A DNA stretch of 64,000 nucleotides, taken from Cornus controversa (Eukaryota > Streptophyta > Magnoliopsida > Cornales > Cornaceae). A program made the position numbers and the translations under genes. Positions 49,201-64,000 of the stretch are shown piece by piece. Where the stretch lies: contig CM048845.1 of NCBI GenBank assembly GCA_026545225.1, forward strand, positions 91,390,533 through 91,454,532, read 5' to 3'. The notes beneath the pieces are model-generated. The model made no database searches. It saw only the letters and a program-made list of their open reading frames with translations, and was not told where the DNA came from. Each line of letters begins with the position of its first letter. Positions within the stretch are counted from its first letter, which is position 1.

Positions 49201-51773
49201 TTTATTGAATTTCAGAATAGAAATAGACAACTGTGGTATTGCTTTCTCTCCCTCATTCAGTATTGGTATCCTTTACAGGATGATACTGCATTTGAAAAGC
49301 AGAGCGCACTTTTTGCCCTTGCTGTTTCAGATATAGTTCTAATAAACATGTAAGTTTGTTTTCTCTAGCACATGCAAGATGTGTTATATGGGTAGTGCAC
49401 ATTTTTTTTAAATATTAAAGGAAACTTTTGGGTTCTTTATAGTTTATACTAGTAGTTTCCCTTTGAATTATTAATTTAGGTGGTGTCATGACATTGGCCG
49501 TGAGCAGGCTGCAAATAAGCCTCTTTTGAAAACTGTATTCCAGGTATCTCCTGTGTACCTGCGTTATGCAAGCTATGATTTTGAAATGTAGATGATTTAA
49601 TTAGTTCAACTTTATGATGGTCCTTCTACAGGTCATGATGCGATTATTCAGTCCACGTAAAACAACTTTAATGTTTGTAATACGTGATAAAACAAGGGTA
49701 TATTTCCTCCATTTATTCTTATTTTGTGTTGCAGCTCTATATAGCACTAATATATTAGTTCTTTAGTGTCCGCTTTTCCATTGGGATACGGTTTTGATGA
49801 GTTGACTGACTTCTGAGTGTGTTAAACCTTTGCTTTGTGTATAGACGCCTCTTGAAAATTTAGAACCTGTCCTAAGGGAAGATATTCAGAAGGTAAAATA
49901 TTTGATTTGTCTTCTTCTTCTTCTTGTTTGGGTGCAATCTCAGTGTTGCTTATACCGAACCTTCTCTTGGATGTAGATATGGGATTCTGTTCCTAAGCCA
50001 CATGCTCACAAGGAAACTCTACTAAGTGAATTTTTTAATGTAAGATTTGATTAAGATATGCTTAGGCTAGTCCTTATCTGTTTATTGAGAATGAATCATC
50101 ATACTGTTTACTCATGGTATTTTTTTTTTTATTGATTAAATGGCTAGGTTGAAGTTGTGGCTCTTTCTAGTTATGAAGAGAAAGAAGAGCAATTCAGAGA
50201 GCAGGTACACTGACCTGTAGGCTATACTCACTTGAAATAAAAATACTCCATTTTTTTTTTTTTTGGCTTCATAGCGCACCAGAAGAACTCATTTTTTAAC
50301 CTATTGCTAAGGAATTGCTGGACTTTCAGAAACAACCTCTTTTATAATCTTTTTTTTTTTTGTTTTCTTAAGCACATCTTTTATAATCTTTTTATCATCA
50401 AGGGCAGTGATGGTAGTGAAGATTTTTTCTTTTGATTTCTTTTTTTTTTTTACATTACATTCTGTATTTTCTTTGAAATTTAACTCAAGCCATTTCATCT
50501 TTTATTGTTTACAAATTTCTCATCAGTGCACTGTTTGCCTGTAAGGAGTTTTCAACTTATTATTGTTCGTAATTTAAAACTGAGTCTATGACTATGTTTT
50601 CGGTAATTGATGAGTTTTGGGATATAACTTGTGTTTATTTTTGTTTTTATAATGAAGGTGGCTAGTTTAAGGCAGCAATTCTTCCATTCTATAGCACCTG
50701 GTGGACTTGCTGGAGATAGGCGTGGTGTAGTTCCTGCTTCAGGGTTTTCTTTTAGCGCGCAACAAATCTGGAAAGTCATTAAGGAGAACAGGGACCTTGA
50801 CCTTCCAGCCCACAAGGTAAAAACCTGAAAATCTACTCAATGGAAACTACTAATTGCATTTTCTCTGAATTTTATGCTTTCTATCCATTTGCAGGTCATG
50901 GTGGCTACTGTACGCTGTGAAGAAATTGCCAATGAAAAGTTTGCTTCTTTTGTTGCAAGTGAGGTACCTGTTTACAAAAATCATTTGTGCATATTACTGT
51001 GTAATGATTGTTATATATTCTAACTTTTTTATGTTCTTTTATTGAAAGTAGCCTATTTGATCTAACTTTATCACAGGACTGGTGTGAACTAGATGAGGCT
51101 GTACAATCTCGTCCAGTGCCAGGCTTTGGGAAGAAGCTTAGTTTAATTATTGAAACTATTCTGTCAGAGTGAGTGCCTGTACGCTAATCCAATGTTTATT
51201 TTTCTAGTGGTTAAGAAGTTGGTCATTAGTGTTTCTTATGATGCTACACTTTATGTTCACTACATTTAAGGATTTGGCAATGTTGGCTGAAGGCTGTCTG
51301 ACTATATCCGTTTGATTTCACATTGATGTCTCTGTGATTGATGATATTTGTCTTTGCCATACCTGGTGCTGGGCCTGTCAATTGATTGGGTTTTAATTTG
51401 AATCTGATCTGATTCTCTGGATTTGACAAGAGGGCTTTTGTCTGATAATTGATTAAGAGCAGAATCTGATAAGTCAGATTGGATGTGGGTTAAGTGTGAT
51501 TTAATTTGGAAACTACATATTATTGCATAGCATTCCATATTATGATTTATATCCATCGTTAGATTTTTGAGTGATCTAACAATGCGTAATTCATGTATTA
51601 AAATGAACATTTAGGATTTGAAGGTTGATTCCTATCAGTTTGGTAATTCCATCTTTCTCACTCTCTCTCTCTTGTTTGTTTGCCAATTTTGTAAATGGGG
51701 TTTCATGCTGATCATCGACTTTAGCCTTTAAGCTTCAGCTTTCGTCCTGCATCCTTGATATCAATTAAGCTAC

Positions 51774-51806
<33 letters not shown>

Positions 51807-54800
51807 ATGTACACATGTTATTTAGGCATCTTTGTACGTGTATCAGTAATTATTTTTGCGTATATTATGTATGTATAATGATTTTCTACTTATATGTTTA
51901 ATTTGATTCTCTCTGCCTCTGCCAACAAAATTTCTTGAATTTTGAGTTGAGAATGGTATTATCTTGAATCAAAGCTTTCATATTTCAGTTTATTTATTTT
52001 TTTGAATTGGTGTACTTTTGCCTAAAATTTAAACTGTTTTAGGTTTCAATTTTTTTGATGTCTGTCCCTTCTATGAATTTTTGAGTTAGGGATGGCATAT
52101 CTAAGCAATTTGGGATTTGATTTGTGCAAATTTAAGTTCAGTTTTTCCTTCAAATTATCAGATCTAATTGATCTTTTAATGGAGATCCAATTCTTAATAG
52201 ATACGGATTTTAGCAGGAGTGATCATTCAGGTAGGGATGATACATTTACCTTAGAGTATCAGGATTAGGATCAGTAGTGACCCGGTCCACATACAATATG
52301 TTCACAGGTTTACCTTGTGCTTGTGTGATATAATTAGGTCAAAATCAAAATTTTGTGCATTTCAGAATTGATTTTTTTCTGAAGCGTTATGGCAAACTTG
52401 TAGAAGAGATTCGCTGAACAGTGGAATGTAAATAGTGGCAATATTCTGAATGACGTGATTATTTACAATTATATACTGATGACCAATAATTCCCATGCGG
52501 CAATGCGTGTTCTTTGCTAAATACTGTGCTTGTATGTATTCCAGGTGAAAGAAAAACCAAAATGAACTTTAAAAAGTCAAAGCAAATAATGTTTAATTGC
52601 TGGTTGTGGTACGTGGCATACTCAGTTCATGGGTTTCCACAACAGTTCCAACTTTTAAATTAATGATCCGTCCAAATATCTGCCTCACCTTGTCAACAAT
52701 TTTCACTTGTCTTAATTGCGTCGTCTTGGGTCTGGAATTCTGGATCAGCTTTGGAAGAGATATTTCTCTTATGGGCAACTGGAAAAAGGGTATCCTGATC
52801 CTAATCTTGTTGATTTCCTTTCTAACGGGCTTGCAGGATTGTAATGTATGGACTTGTTGATTTGAATTTTTGACTTCGAATATGATGAAGGTATGGCTGA
52901 TGGTCTAAATTGTACAAATCTGGTTCATAAATATGGGAGGATGGGATCATGGGAAATTTCTAATATCTCAGCATTTTTATTTGAGTTATTGCTTAACTCA
53001 ATTGAGCACCCCAGGCAACTGCCGGTATGACATAATACAGCATCTGGGTCACCTTCTGAACTATTTAGTGTTAGAATGTCGATAAAGAGTTGCATCATAA
53101 CCCAAGTTGGCTCATGATAGCATCAATTATGGTGGTGACATTAGTGAGGAGTAGTCCATTCTTTCACTATACTAGGTGTCCTAAATTGAATGATTTTTTG
53201 ATAATATCTTTTCCCCCCTTTAATGTATTGTTAACATGAATTTGATCTCACAGCATGACTCTGAGATAGTGCATGCTGCTTAGAAAAATATTTGTTGTGA
53301 TCAAATATGCTATCATTTAAAATTTATTATGATGATATAGATGGTTTGAATATCTTAAAACAATCTCTTCAAGAACAATGTTGATATGTTTTCACAAATA
53401 TTTTGATGTGTTTAAATTTTTCTTCTTTCAGGTATGATGCAGAGGCTACATATTTCGATGAAGGTGTTAGATCTGCAAAGCGAAAACAGCTGGAAGAGAA
53501 ATTGCTGCAAGTAATTACTCTCTTCAGTACTCTTCTGTAAAATTAGGGTCTTTATGCTGTTTTTTGTTGTATAGATGAGGAAGTTTTGCGATAAGTTAGC
53601 TGGCATATGGTTAGCAATCTCTCTGTCCCATATGCAACTAAAGAGTTGAGATAAAAGGATAACAAATCATCTCAATGAAATTTGTAGAATCTGTTTTGCC
53701 CTACTCGATTTTTTGTTATTAAGTTTGATGTTAACTCCAATGAGATAATATATATAAGCTACAGATGTTTTTCATTAAGATGCATTTTGAGATCTCAAAC
53801 ATTTGATGATATGGTGTCTAGGATGCTCTATTGTGGCATAGAGATGAAATAGTGTCAACTTAAGAGTGCTGATAGACTAGGACCTTGTAAAAGGAGGCTT
53901 TTGAAGGTTCTTGCAGTGGCACCAAGTTGCCCTTCCTATACCATATTTTTCTTATGTGTAAAAACTATGATTTTTTTTTTGGATCTTTATTGGTAATTTT
54001 ATCTTAAGACTCCTCCCCTGTTGAGCTGGTAGTGGGTGACGACTTGATCACCCCCATTTCTGGAGGCCTTTTGGTTCCTCAAGGTCTCAAGGTCATCTGT
54101 AAAATTGTGATTAATTTTCCTACATCAATAAATGGCTTTATTTCTTCATTCATTTGTATTTCTTTCCTCATTGCTTGTCTTCTGATTTAATAGCTTGTCC
54201 AACCGGCATACCAATCCATGTTGGGACACATACGGTCTGGAACTCTTGATAAATTCAAAGACGCATTTGATAAAGCTTTGAATGGAGGGGAAAGGTTTTC
54301 CGTCGCTGCTTGTGATTGCACTGAGTCTTTCATGACTCTATTTGATGAAGGATGTGCAGGTATATTACGAATTTCACAAAGGGAACCTTAGTTAACTTTA
54401 TATATGTCTAACGCAACAGAATGGTTTCTGTTACGAGCTTTTTTTTCCGTTTATTGTCTTATATTAGTTACTCACTTCCACAATTTCTCATAATTATATA
54501 ATACCGCATCAATTTCCTTCTTTTGTCAGTATGAATGACTGAATGTAGAGGCTACATTACTGAAACTTTTTTTCCACTTATGGTTAAGTGGAAAGACCAT
54601 TTTAGTTACTGAAAAGTTCATGAAACATGTGTAACTGCTAAGATAGAAAAGAATTAATTCTGCTCATTCCTGTGTGTAAAAAATAATATTTAGATCACAT
54701 TATTAGTTTTTTTTTTCTCGTGAATAAGGTTCGGCATATTAGGTGCACACCTAATGAGAAAGGCATATTAGGTCTTTAAATTATAGTTTTTGTTGTTCCG

Positions 54801-57102
54801 ACTGTGGAGTAACTTTTGCTTGCATATACTGCAATGATATGATTTTTTTAGGAAGTTTAGTTATATTTTAAAATATCCTTCTTTTGATGGTTTCGGAGAA
54901 ACAGTTACAGTGTACTGAAGGAGCTTGAAACTGTAGTTTAATTTATAATAAGCTGCAAAGCAATTAGGAATTTTTGGATTCCTGCAAAGTATAGTTTAAT
55001 ATACTGGCTCGTTAACTTTACAGATGCAGTCATCAAGCAAGCAAACTGGGATTCATCTAAAGAAAGGGATAAGTTTAAGCGTGATATAGAGGCACATGTT
55101 GCTGCAGTTCGTGCTTCCAAGCTGTCTGAACTTACTACCTTGTATGAGGTAATGACAACTTGTGACTCATAAATGGGGATTGTTTACTTCCTATATTGGT
55201 CTTTGACTATGGTGACAATTCGATATCTGACGGCTTTGGGTTTTTTTAAGTCAGTTGGGCAAATATTGTGCATAATTTATGGGATATTTTTACTGCAACA
55301 TTAAGCAAGGATTTTACTTAAGGGGAAAAAAAAGACTTTCTGCAAGTATATCCGAACAATTGTAATCCTCTCTTGGATAAAATGGATAGAACTTTGGGAT
55401 CACGAGGTAGAGGGATGAAAAAGGGCATCCGGGGAATGGGAAGGGTCTTTCATTCATTTTGCTTGGTTGAACAGGAAAAAGGTGGTGTCATGGTTTTAGC
55501 TTCTTACCTTACATACTAGAGGAATAGTGTTGTTTGAAGGGTGAAAATGTAAAGGGAGGGAAGTTCTCTCCTCTTTTCCACCCACTTTTGGGAGGAAACA
55601 CTTGGTGGGCCCAGAGGAAAAAGGCCCCTCTCCTCTCTCTGTTTCTCTTTCCCTTTCCTTCCTACTGATCATGAAACTACTATTCCTCCCCTATTCTTTC
55701 CTCTTATCTTCCTCCCACTCTTCCCTCCTATAGAAGTTCAGGAGGTAGTTTGAAGGAAGAAGTGAGGTGTGGTGTGGAAATGAAATATATATTGATATTC
55801 TTTATTTATCTTTCTTGACTTGCTAATTGTTGTGATTCATTCTAGTCATGGAATTGTTGCATGCTAGTGAGTTCTATGATATAAAGCTAGTTGAACATGC
55901 CAATTGAAAAGGCTGCATATTACAGGGACTTTCAATTTAGAATTTAGGCAAATTTGTTCTTATGTTATTCAATCCCTGTCATAAGGTACTGGCTATAATT
56001 CATCTGCAGGCAAAGTTGAACGAGGCATTATCAGGACCTGTGGAAGCTCTCTTAGATGGAGCTGGAGATAATACCTGGCCAGCAATAAGGGAACTTTTTC
56101 TGCGTGAGACTGAATCAGCTGTTTCTAGGTTTTCTGCTGCACTTTCTGGTTTTGACATGGATGAACAAGCCAAGGATAACATGCTTGCGAGTTTGGAGAA
56201 CTATGCAAGAGGAGTGGTTGAAGCAAAGGCAAAAGAGGAAGCTGGAAGAGTTCTGATCCGCATGAAGGACAGGTATTGACTCTTCGAAACATCTGAACTC
56301 ATTTGTTTTGAAATTAAGCCTCGCTATTTGAATCAGTTGTTTTGACTTTTAGCTCACTTTAATTGATTGTAAAATTACCACAGGTTTACATCATTGTTTA
56401 GCTATGATTCGGACTCAATGCCACGTATCTGGAGTGGGAAAGAAGACATTCGAGCGATCACCAAAACTGCTCGTTCTGCAGTATGACACGCTTCATCGAA
56501 TATCTTGGTGGAATTTGAGTTTCATATTACATTTTGATATCTTACTTAATATTATCTTTTACAGTCTTTGAAGCTGCTCTCTGTTATGGCTGCAATCCGT
56601 TTGGATGATGTTGCTGATAATATTGAGATTACTTTATCTGTTGCTTTGGTGGATAACAGAAGTGGTGCTGTTACCAATAAGAGCAGCACATCACATGATC
56701 CGCTGGCCTCAAGCACTTGGGAAGAGGTGATAATTCGTAATTGTAAAATCTGTATCCATGTCAGCTTGTGATTTATGGTTGAATTTTTCATTTAAGAAAT
56801 TAGCATGGGCCTTCAAGGCTACAAACTTCCTAAGAGAACTCGATTGACGGAGCAGTTTTTCTGCATAAATTATATGAATACCAATTCCATTTCTGGTCCT
56901 TTTAGGTTTAAATACATTGATTTCTATGTTAACACAACTGGGCTGACAACGGATTTTTAGCCTTGTAATTCACAGATGTCTGGATTATAGAACTGAAATT
57001 GTGTGTATTGCAAAAGTTATAACCTAACATTGGTATTTAAGTGTTCAATAAATATTCTAGGCCACAGACTGCCAGAGTACTTCATGGTTGTTTTTATCCT
57101 GT

Positions 57103-57133
<31 letters not shown>

Positions 57134-57395
57134 TACACATACACACACGCACCCGCGCGCGCTCACTCATGTGCGCACACAAAAATAATGTTGCATGTCT
57201 AGTTACAGCCTCTATGCCCCAAAACTAACTTTTTCTTGTTGATTTTTTCTACTCAGCTTCCATTATCAAAAACATTGATCACGCCTGTACAGTGCAAATC
57301 ATTGTGGAGGCAATTCAAGACAGAGACAGAGTACACTGTCACTCAAGCCATTTCTGCTCAGGCATGATCTCATGCATATTATGCTTCTGAAAATC

Positions 57396-57429
<34 letters not shown>

Positions 57430-59165
57430 GAGACACACAGAGTTTGTTTCCCAAGAATTGCAAACAAACATGGGCTGTGATTTGATGGCTCTTTACAATT
57501 TTTACCATTTGGTGCTTGTGTATTTTTCTTTTAAAGTTCATTGTTGAGAAGTTTTAGCACAATGGGAGGTGGATTCAACACATTCAGTTGTTCCTTCTTT
57601 TTTTTTTAAAGTAGAACTAAGTAAAAGTTTACCATGTGAGTAAAAGGTTTAGTTACTTGTATATATACGTGGACGGTGCATTGTTCTCGTTCGATGTTCT
57701 CTTCAAGAGGCTGTTCACCTTTCCTTTAAATGATGATCATGGGTTTTCTAAATAAGGACTTATAAGTTACTCAGTGCAGATACTTATTTAGGAATACTTT
57801 TTGGTTGATATATTTCTATATTGCACTCTCCTCGCCACGGCTGTCCTGCTCATGATTTGCTCTGTTGGCCTATCTTTTTTGAGCTTCATTGCTTTTTTAA
57901 GTTAATTATTCGTACAGTAGGTTTTCGAAGTCCAAACATCATTTTACATGGCCAACTCAAAACTTAGATCCAAAAAGTAGGCCACCTTTTTCCTGATCCC
58001 AAGCCTGAGCTTGGCCCAACTTGTTCCCATCCTAGTATATTGGAGATTTGAGCCTGACCTCAGCTTGTTTATATGGGTTTAGGTTTGGAGTAGCTTTGTA
58101 GCCTCTGAAAGAAAGATAAACATATTTTGTTTGGCATATTGTTTTACCCCCAAATTTCTATTTCAGCTCAGATGAGACTTACATGCGTAGATCTATGCAA
58201 GTAGTTTGTCTTGCATGATAAACGTATTGCTACTTTTCACTTTATTGCCGTTGATGTTAGATCGGTTTTTCTCTCTCTGATTTCAGGAAGCTAGCAAGCA
58301 AAATAACAACTGGTTACCACCTCCATGGGCAATCGTTGCTTTGATTATCCTGGGGTTCAATGAATTTATGACACTTTTAAGGTACTTATTCTCCATACTT
58401 CTGGAGTTAATTTTGTTGGTGTTCAAGCTTTAGTTTCTACGATCATATACTACTTTATTTTACTCAATTTGGAATTTTTTTCGTGGCAGGAATCCTTTGT
58501 ATCTAGGTGCAATTTTTGTTGCTTTTCTTCTCATAAAAGCCTTGTGGGTGCAGCTTGACGTCTCGGGTGAATTCCGTAATGGTGCTGTGAGTGTTGAACT
58601 CTCTTTTGTTTTTTGGATTTGAGCCCCCTTAAATTATTGCAAACGTGCTTGAAGCATGCCCGCTGAAGAACCATCTATAAGACGTATGCTCAATGTATTT
58701 GTTAAATCCTTGCTACATGGAAGATGGAAATATGATATGTTATGCGCATAAGAAATCTTAAGACATAAAAATTGACATCTGGAATGGACCATTATAAATT
58801 GTTCTGTGGTCATCAGTAGTTATCATTTGTCTTTACTTCTACCCATACCCTTCAAAGAATTTGTGTTTTATCAAAGGATTTTTAGAGGCCTGATTCTTGA
58901 TTTTGCGTACTTTCAGCTCCCTGGGCTTCTTTCCTTGTCCACCAAGCTGGTTCCTACTGTCATGAATATTCTCAGAAAACTAGCAGAGGAGGGCCAAAAT
59001 CATGCAACTCCTGATCCTCAGAGAAACCCTGTGCCTACATCTAGTAGCTTTCAGAGTGGAGTGACCAATAATGGTGTTTTTTCATCCAGTGGTTCATCTG
59101 AGGTAACTTCGTCGGAAAATGGAACTGAATACTCAAGCCCCTCAATACAAGACAAAGTGAAGTAA
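42568..59165 (+). CDS. RHD3: ROOT HAIR DEFECTIVE 3-type ER-shaping GTPase (RHD3/Sey1), 816 aa
   Basis: Exons: 42568-42571, 43611-43760, 44323-44389, 44474-44576, 49279-49349, 49480-49543, 49632-49697, 49845-49892, 49977-50039, 50148-50204, 50658-50816, 50895-50963, 51077-51168, 53432-53510, 54194-54359, 55024-55148, 56010-56272, 56384-56480, 56565-56726, 57257-57361, 58287-58381, 58490-58586 and 58917-59165. They give 2451 nt in one frame, 816 aa (Arabidopsis RHD3 is about 800). The P-loop GPQSSGKST (residues 47-55) spans exons 2-3. [12 protein letters not shown] is the G3 region and VIRDKTR the RD-type G4. A long helical middle domain follows, then two membrane segments (about 682-700 and 705-724) around [15 protein letters not shown] and a Ser-rich cytosolic tail. 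The family fuses ER tubules in a GTP-dependent way. The start is inferred: ATGG splices to AT AAA GCC to give [17 protein letters not shown], matching the family N-terminus. Introns 3 and 20 have GC donors. Assignment to RHD3 rather than an RHD3-like paralogue is by overall resemblance. Confidence 0.94.
42760..42800. repeat. (AT)n microsatellite in RHD3 intron 1
   Basis: About 19 AT dinucleotides without interruption. A second compound (TG)n(TA)n tract occurs in the same intron at about 43154-43198. Confidence 0.95.
44227..44298. repeat. 36-bp direct duplication just upstream of RHD3 exon 3
   Basis: GGATTAGTTATTATGCACTT begins at 44227 and again at 44263, each followed by TATACAATGACTTTGA or TTTACAATGATTTTGA. 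The second copy ends about 25 bp before the exon 3 acceptor (AG 44321-44322). Confidence 0.85.
44390..44473 (+). other. RHD3: GC-AG intron 3 of RHD3 (84 nt)
   Basis: The exon 3 end AAG GGG AG is followed by GCATGT, and the acceptor is TTTTCAG. Joining AG to G TCT CAA restores KGRSQTTKG, an invariant family segment. The next GT downstream (44393) would put the following exon out of frame with an early stop, so the GC donor is required. Confidence 0.88.
45005..45740 (+). pseudogene. Older RTE-type LINE relic in RHD3 intron 4
   Basis: Broken plus-strand frames give [22 protein letters not shown] and [17 protein letters not shown]. These match the [17 protein letters not shown] and [13 protein letters not shown] stretches of the LINE immediately downstream. 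A diverged 3' end (CCTACCCCAATTAGTTGGTA) follows at about 45697-45722. It is heavily decayed with internal deletions. Confidence 0.7.
45993..48657 (+). mobile_element. 5'-truncated RTE-type LINE (endonuclease + reverse transcriptase)
   Basis: This non-LTR retrotransposon lies in RHD3 intron 4, in the same sense as the gene. It starts inside the AP-endonuclease domain ([26 protein letters not shown]). It continues through a linker ([10 protein letters not shown]) and reverse transcriptase ([74 protein letters not shown]), then the C-terminal region ([31 protein letters not shown]). At least five in-frame stops break it. The catalytic FADD box reads FADN at about 47848-47859. The 3' end (GACCCCAAGTAATTGGTAAAAGGC, then a TTG-rich tail to about 48657) is the diagnostic RTE terminus. 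The first roughly 100 endonuclease residues are missing, consistent with 5' truncation during insertion. Confidence 0.9.
48670..48722 (+). repeat. Additional RTE 3'-end fragment
   Basis: TTCATGTAACCGCAACTAGT ... GGGTAAAGGCTTTGTTGAG is a second, diverged RTE 3' terminus just after the LINE tail. It suggests that the newer LINE inserted within or beside an older copy. Confidence 0.6.
55385..55745. repeat. MITE-like relic in RHD3 intron 16
   Basis: A purine-rich left part (GGGATGAAAAAGGGCATCC, TTGGTTGAACAGGAAAAAGG) and pyrimidine-rich right part (CTCCTCTTTTCCACCCACTT, CCTCTCCTCTCTCTG) match the layout and motifs of the relic at about 26.22-26.52 kb. Ends were not fixed. Confidence 0.45.
57104..57180. 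repeat. Compound CT/AC microsatellite in RHD3 intron 19
   Basis: TCTCTCTCTC is followed by (AC)n and a CACGCACCCGCGCGCGC patch. A similar (CT)n(AC)n tract lies at about 57398-57430 in the next intron. Confidence 0.9.
57362..58286 (+). other. RHD3: GC-AG intron 20 of RHD3 (925 nt)
   Basis: Exon 20 ends ATT TCT GCT CAG, followed by GCATGATC. The acceptor is TTTCAG and the next exon begins GAA GCT AGC. The junction AISAQ|EASK matches the family. There is no GT near the junction that would preserve these residues, so a GC donor is inferred. Confidence 0.88.
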
Positions 59166-60942
59166 GCTATCTGTTTAGGGAGCAACTTTCTTCTGCTCAC
59201 TCTAAATTAGGATGCTTCCCGCATACGGTTCATTCATTTTCTGTCTGATTGCAAGCGTGTGAGAAGAACAGATTTTGAAGGCATTGATTTTTGTGTAGGT
59301 GCCACATACCGGGTTAGTTGTGAGAAGCCCCATTAATAGATTTTCTTGTTTCAGTATTTAGGTGTCCATCTTGTTTCTGGTTTTTGGGATAAGTTATATG
59401 GCTCTTCTCAGTCCCACCCTAATGGTTGTTGATTCTGCTGGTTTTCCCTTCAATTTGAATATGACAAGTGTAACGCCCAATTTTGCTTATATTTCGAGGA
59501 AAATTGTTTTAGAATTCACGAGGCTCTTTGAATTTACTTATGTATTCAACATAAGTATATATATATATATATATTTTTTTTATTTTTATTTTAAAGGCTA
59601 GATCTTGTGTGGTGGTCTTGGATTTGATCAATCTATTCTTGTCTCATTGCACTATTATAGTACAATTTTGATTATGTTACTATGTACAGAGTATGTGAAT
59701 ATTTGATATTGAATTTTCAGATGATTTTTAATTCACATCATGTTAAGTTGTTATTCACATTGGCAAGAATTTTATTCTTTTTTCTTTAGGAAAATGATTC
59801 TCAAAGCGAAAAATTAAGCCTCCTGGAAAACATGAAAGAGAAATAACCAATAAACGTGGGTGAGATGACATCATGGGAAACACACGTGAACATCTCTGTT
59901 GATTATTTTTCTTTTGTAGGTTAATTGGCCTACTTTTTCAGCTTGAGTAGAAGAATGCAAAAGAAAAAGGAATAGAAACAAGAAGAAAAATGTATCATTT
60001 GAATTGCCACCAAAAGGACGATCTTTGTTAAATAGTTTTCAAGCACAATCAGGTTTAACCTCTCTTTCATAAAGTCCATTTACCCAGTATGTTTCCGTTT
60101 TAAGTTTTTTACCATTGCATCAATCAATAATACCTTCTCTATTTACAATACATAAAACATATTAGAGTTTATATAACATATACGAGCATATGCGCTCCTA
60201 AGATTCCAGTAAAATGTAGGAGAATTGATCAACACTGCTAATCATCATTATCTTAATCCCATATGAATGAGGTCAATCACATGAATTCTCACCAATTGAA
60301 TGAGAATTCATTAAGAAGATTTGACATAAGTTTTAACTGATTGTCTACTTGACACTAACTCACCTCATTTTCACATTCGTCGGTTGTCTACCTAATATTA
60401 ATCCACCTCTCACATCCGGCATTGATGCTGGCAATGCAATGGGAGAGTCCGGAATCAAAAAAAGTATCATGATGAGCACATAAAACTACAAACTCCTCAT
60501 TGAGGTACTGGCACGGCTAATATGTAGTATTATAGAGTTCTGCCCAGAAAGAAGAAATAAAGTTCAGTTTCTACTATTACGAACTGCTTTAATTTAACAC
60601 ATAAAATAGGTGCCTCAAACGCCTTCTTCAAAAAATAAAAATAAAAATTTGGCTAAGGTTAACAAAGGATTTGATGCATTTTACCCAAGAATTGAACAGA
60701 ATATAGCTTATAATCAATCGTTTTACTCAAAACCAGGCAACCCTGAACTCCTCGTTGAGGTGCTGTAAACTACCCATTGTCATTTGATGCTTCAGTTTTC
60801 AAATGCTTAACCACCACGACCAAGTTGCTAATTCTGAGAGTCATCTTGGTCTTGTTCATCAATCATCATCGTCATCAATGGTGATTCCATAATTTATTCC
60901 GGAGAGAGTGTTTCTTTCCGGGGCTTTCAGCTTTTGCATGAC
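59166..60942. other. Intergenic region between convergent RHD3 and ALE2-like genes
   Basis: Contains both 3' UTRs. No gene is seen. A TGTAACGCCCAATTTT motif at 59470 resembles an LTR terminus, but no element could be followed from it. Confidence 0.5.

Positions 60943-64000
<3,058 letters not shown>

Overview
This window is AT-rich nuclear DNA from a flowering plant, most likely a eudicot. The evidence is four intron-split genes of plant families with GT-AG (and two GC-AG) splice sites, abundant CT/AC/AT microsatellites, and dense nested plant transposable elements. The species cannot be named from the sequence. I see no rRNA, convincing tRNA, CRISPR array or prokaryotic operon.

Layout, left to right: (1) 1-5052 is gene-free repeat-derived and intergenic DNA ending in the promoter of the first gene; it contains a foldback element near 3.3-3.55 kb. 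(2) 5053-19950 (+) is a six-exon gene for a 350-aa membrane-anchored, coiled-coil-like plant protein of unknown function. Its first intron is 10.7 kb and holds a set of inverted-repeat DNA transposons nested inside one another plus a LINE relic; intron 4 holds a 1.8-kb element with long terminal inverted repeats (TIRs). (3) 22669-27425 (-) is a complete seven-exon nonaspanin (TM9SF/EMP70) gene, closest by recall to Arabidopsis TMN7. It lies tail-to-tail with gene 1, and a four-copy 100-bp tandem repeat sits between them. (4) 29440-40139 (-) is a decayed Copia retrotransposon with two 462-bp LTRs, a tRNA-Met type primer site and gag/integrase/RT/RNase H remains. It is interrupted by a gypsy-type LTR, which is itself interrupted by an LTR plus tRNA-Asp type primer site. 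(5) 42568-59165 (+) is a complete 23-exon ROOT HAIR DEFECTIVE 3 (RHD3/Sey1, atlastin-like GTPase) gene encoding 816 aa. Intron 4 carries two RTE-type LINE copies, and two of the 22 introns use GC donors. (6) 60943-64000 (-) is the 3' part of a receptor-like kinase resembling ALE2, tail-to-tail with RHD3; its 5' end is beyond the window.

The genes do not form a functional cluster. Three act in the endomembrane/plasma-membrane system (Golgi nonaspanin, ER-shaping GTPase, plasma-membrane receptor kinase), which is probably coincidence. I found no clearly new multi-gene system. The observations most worth checking are the paired GC-AG introns and the four-nucleotide coding first exon of RHD3, the nested hAT-like elements in the 10.7-kb intron, the three-level nested retrotransposon, and the unknown gene at 5-20 kb. 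All exon boundaries were derived by reading splice sites and frame by eye.
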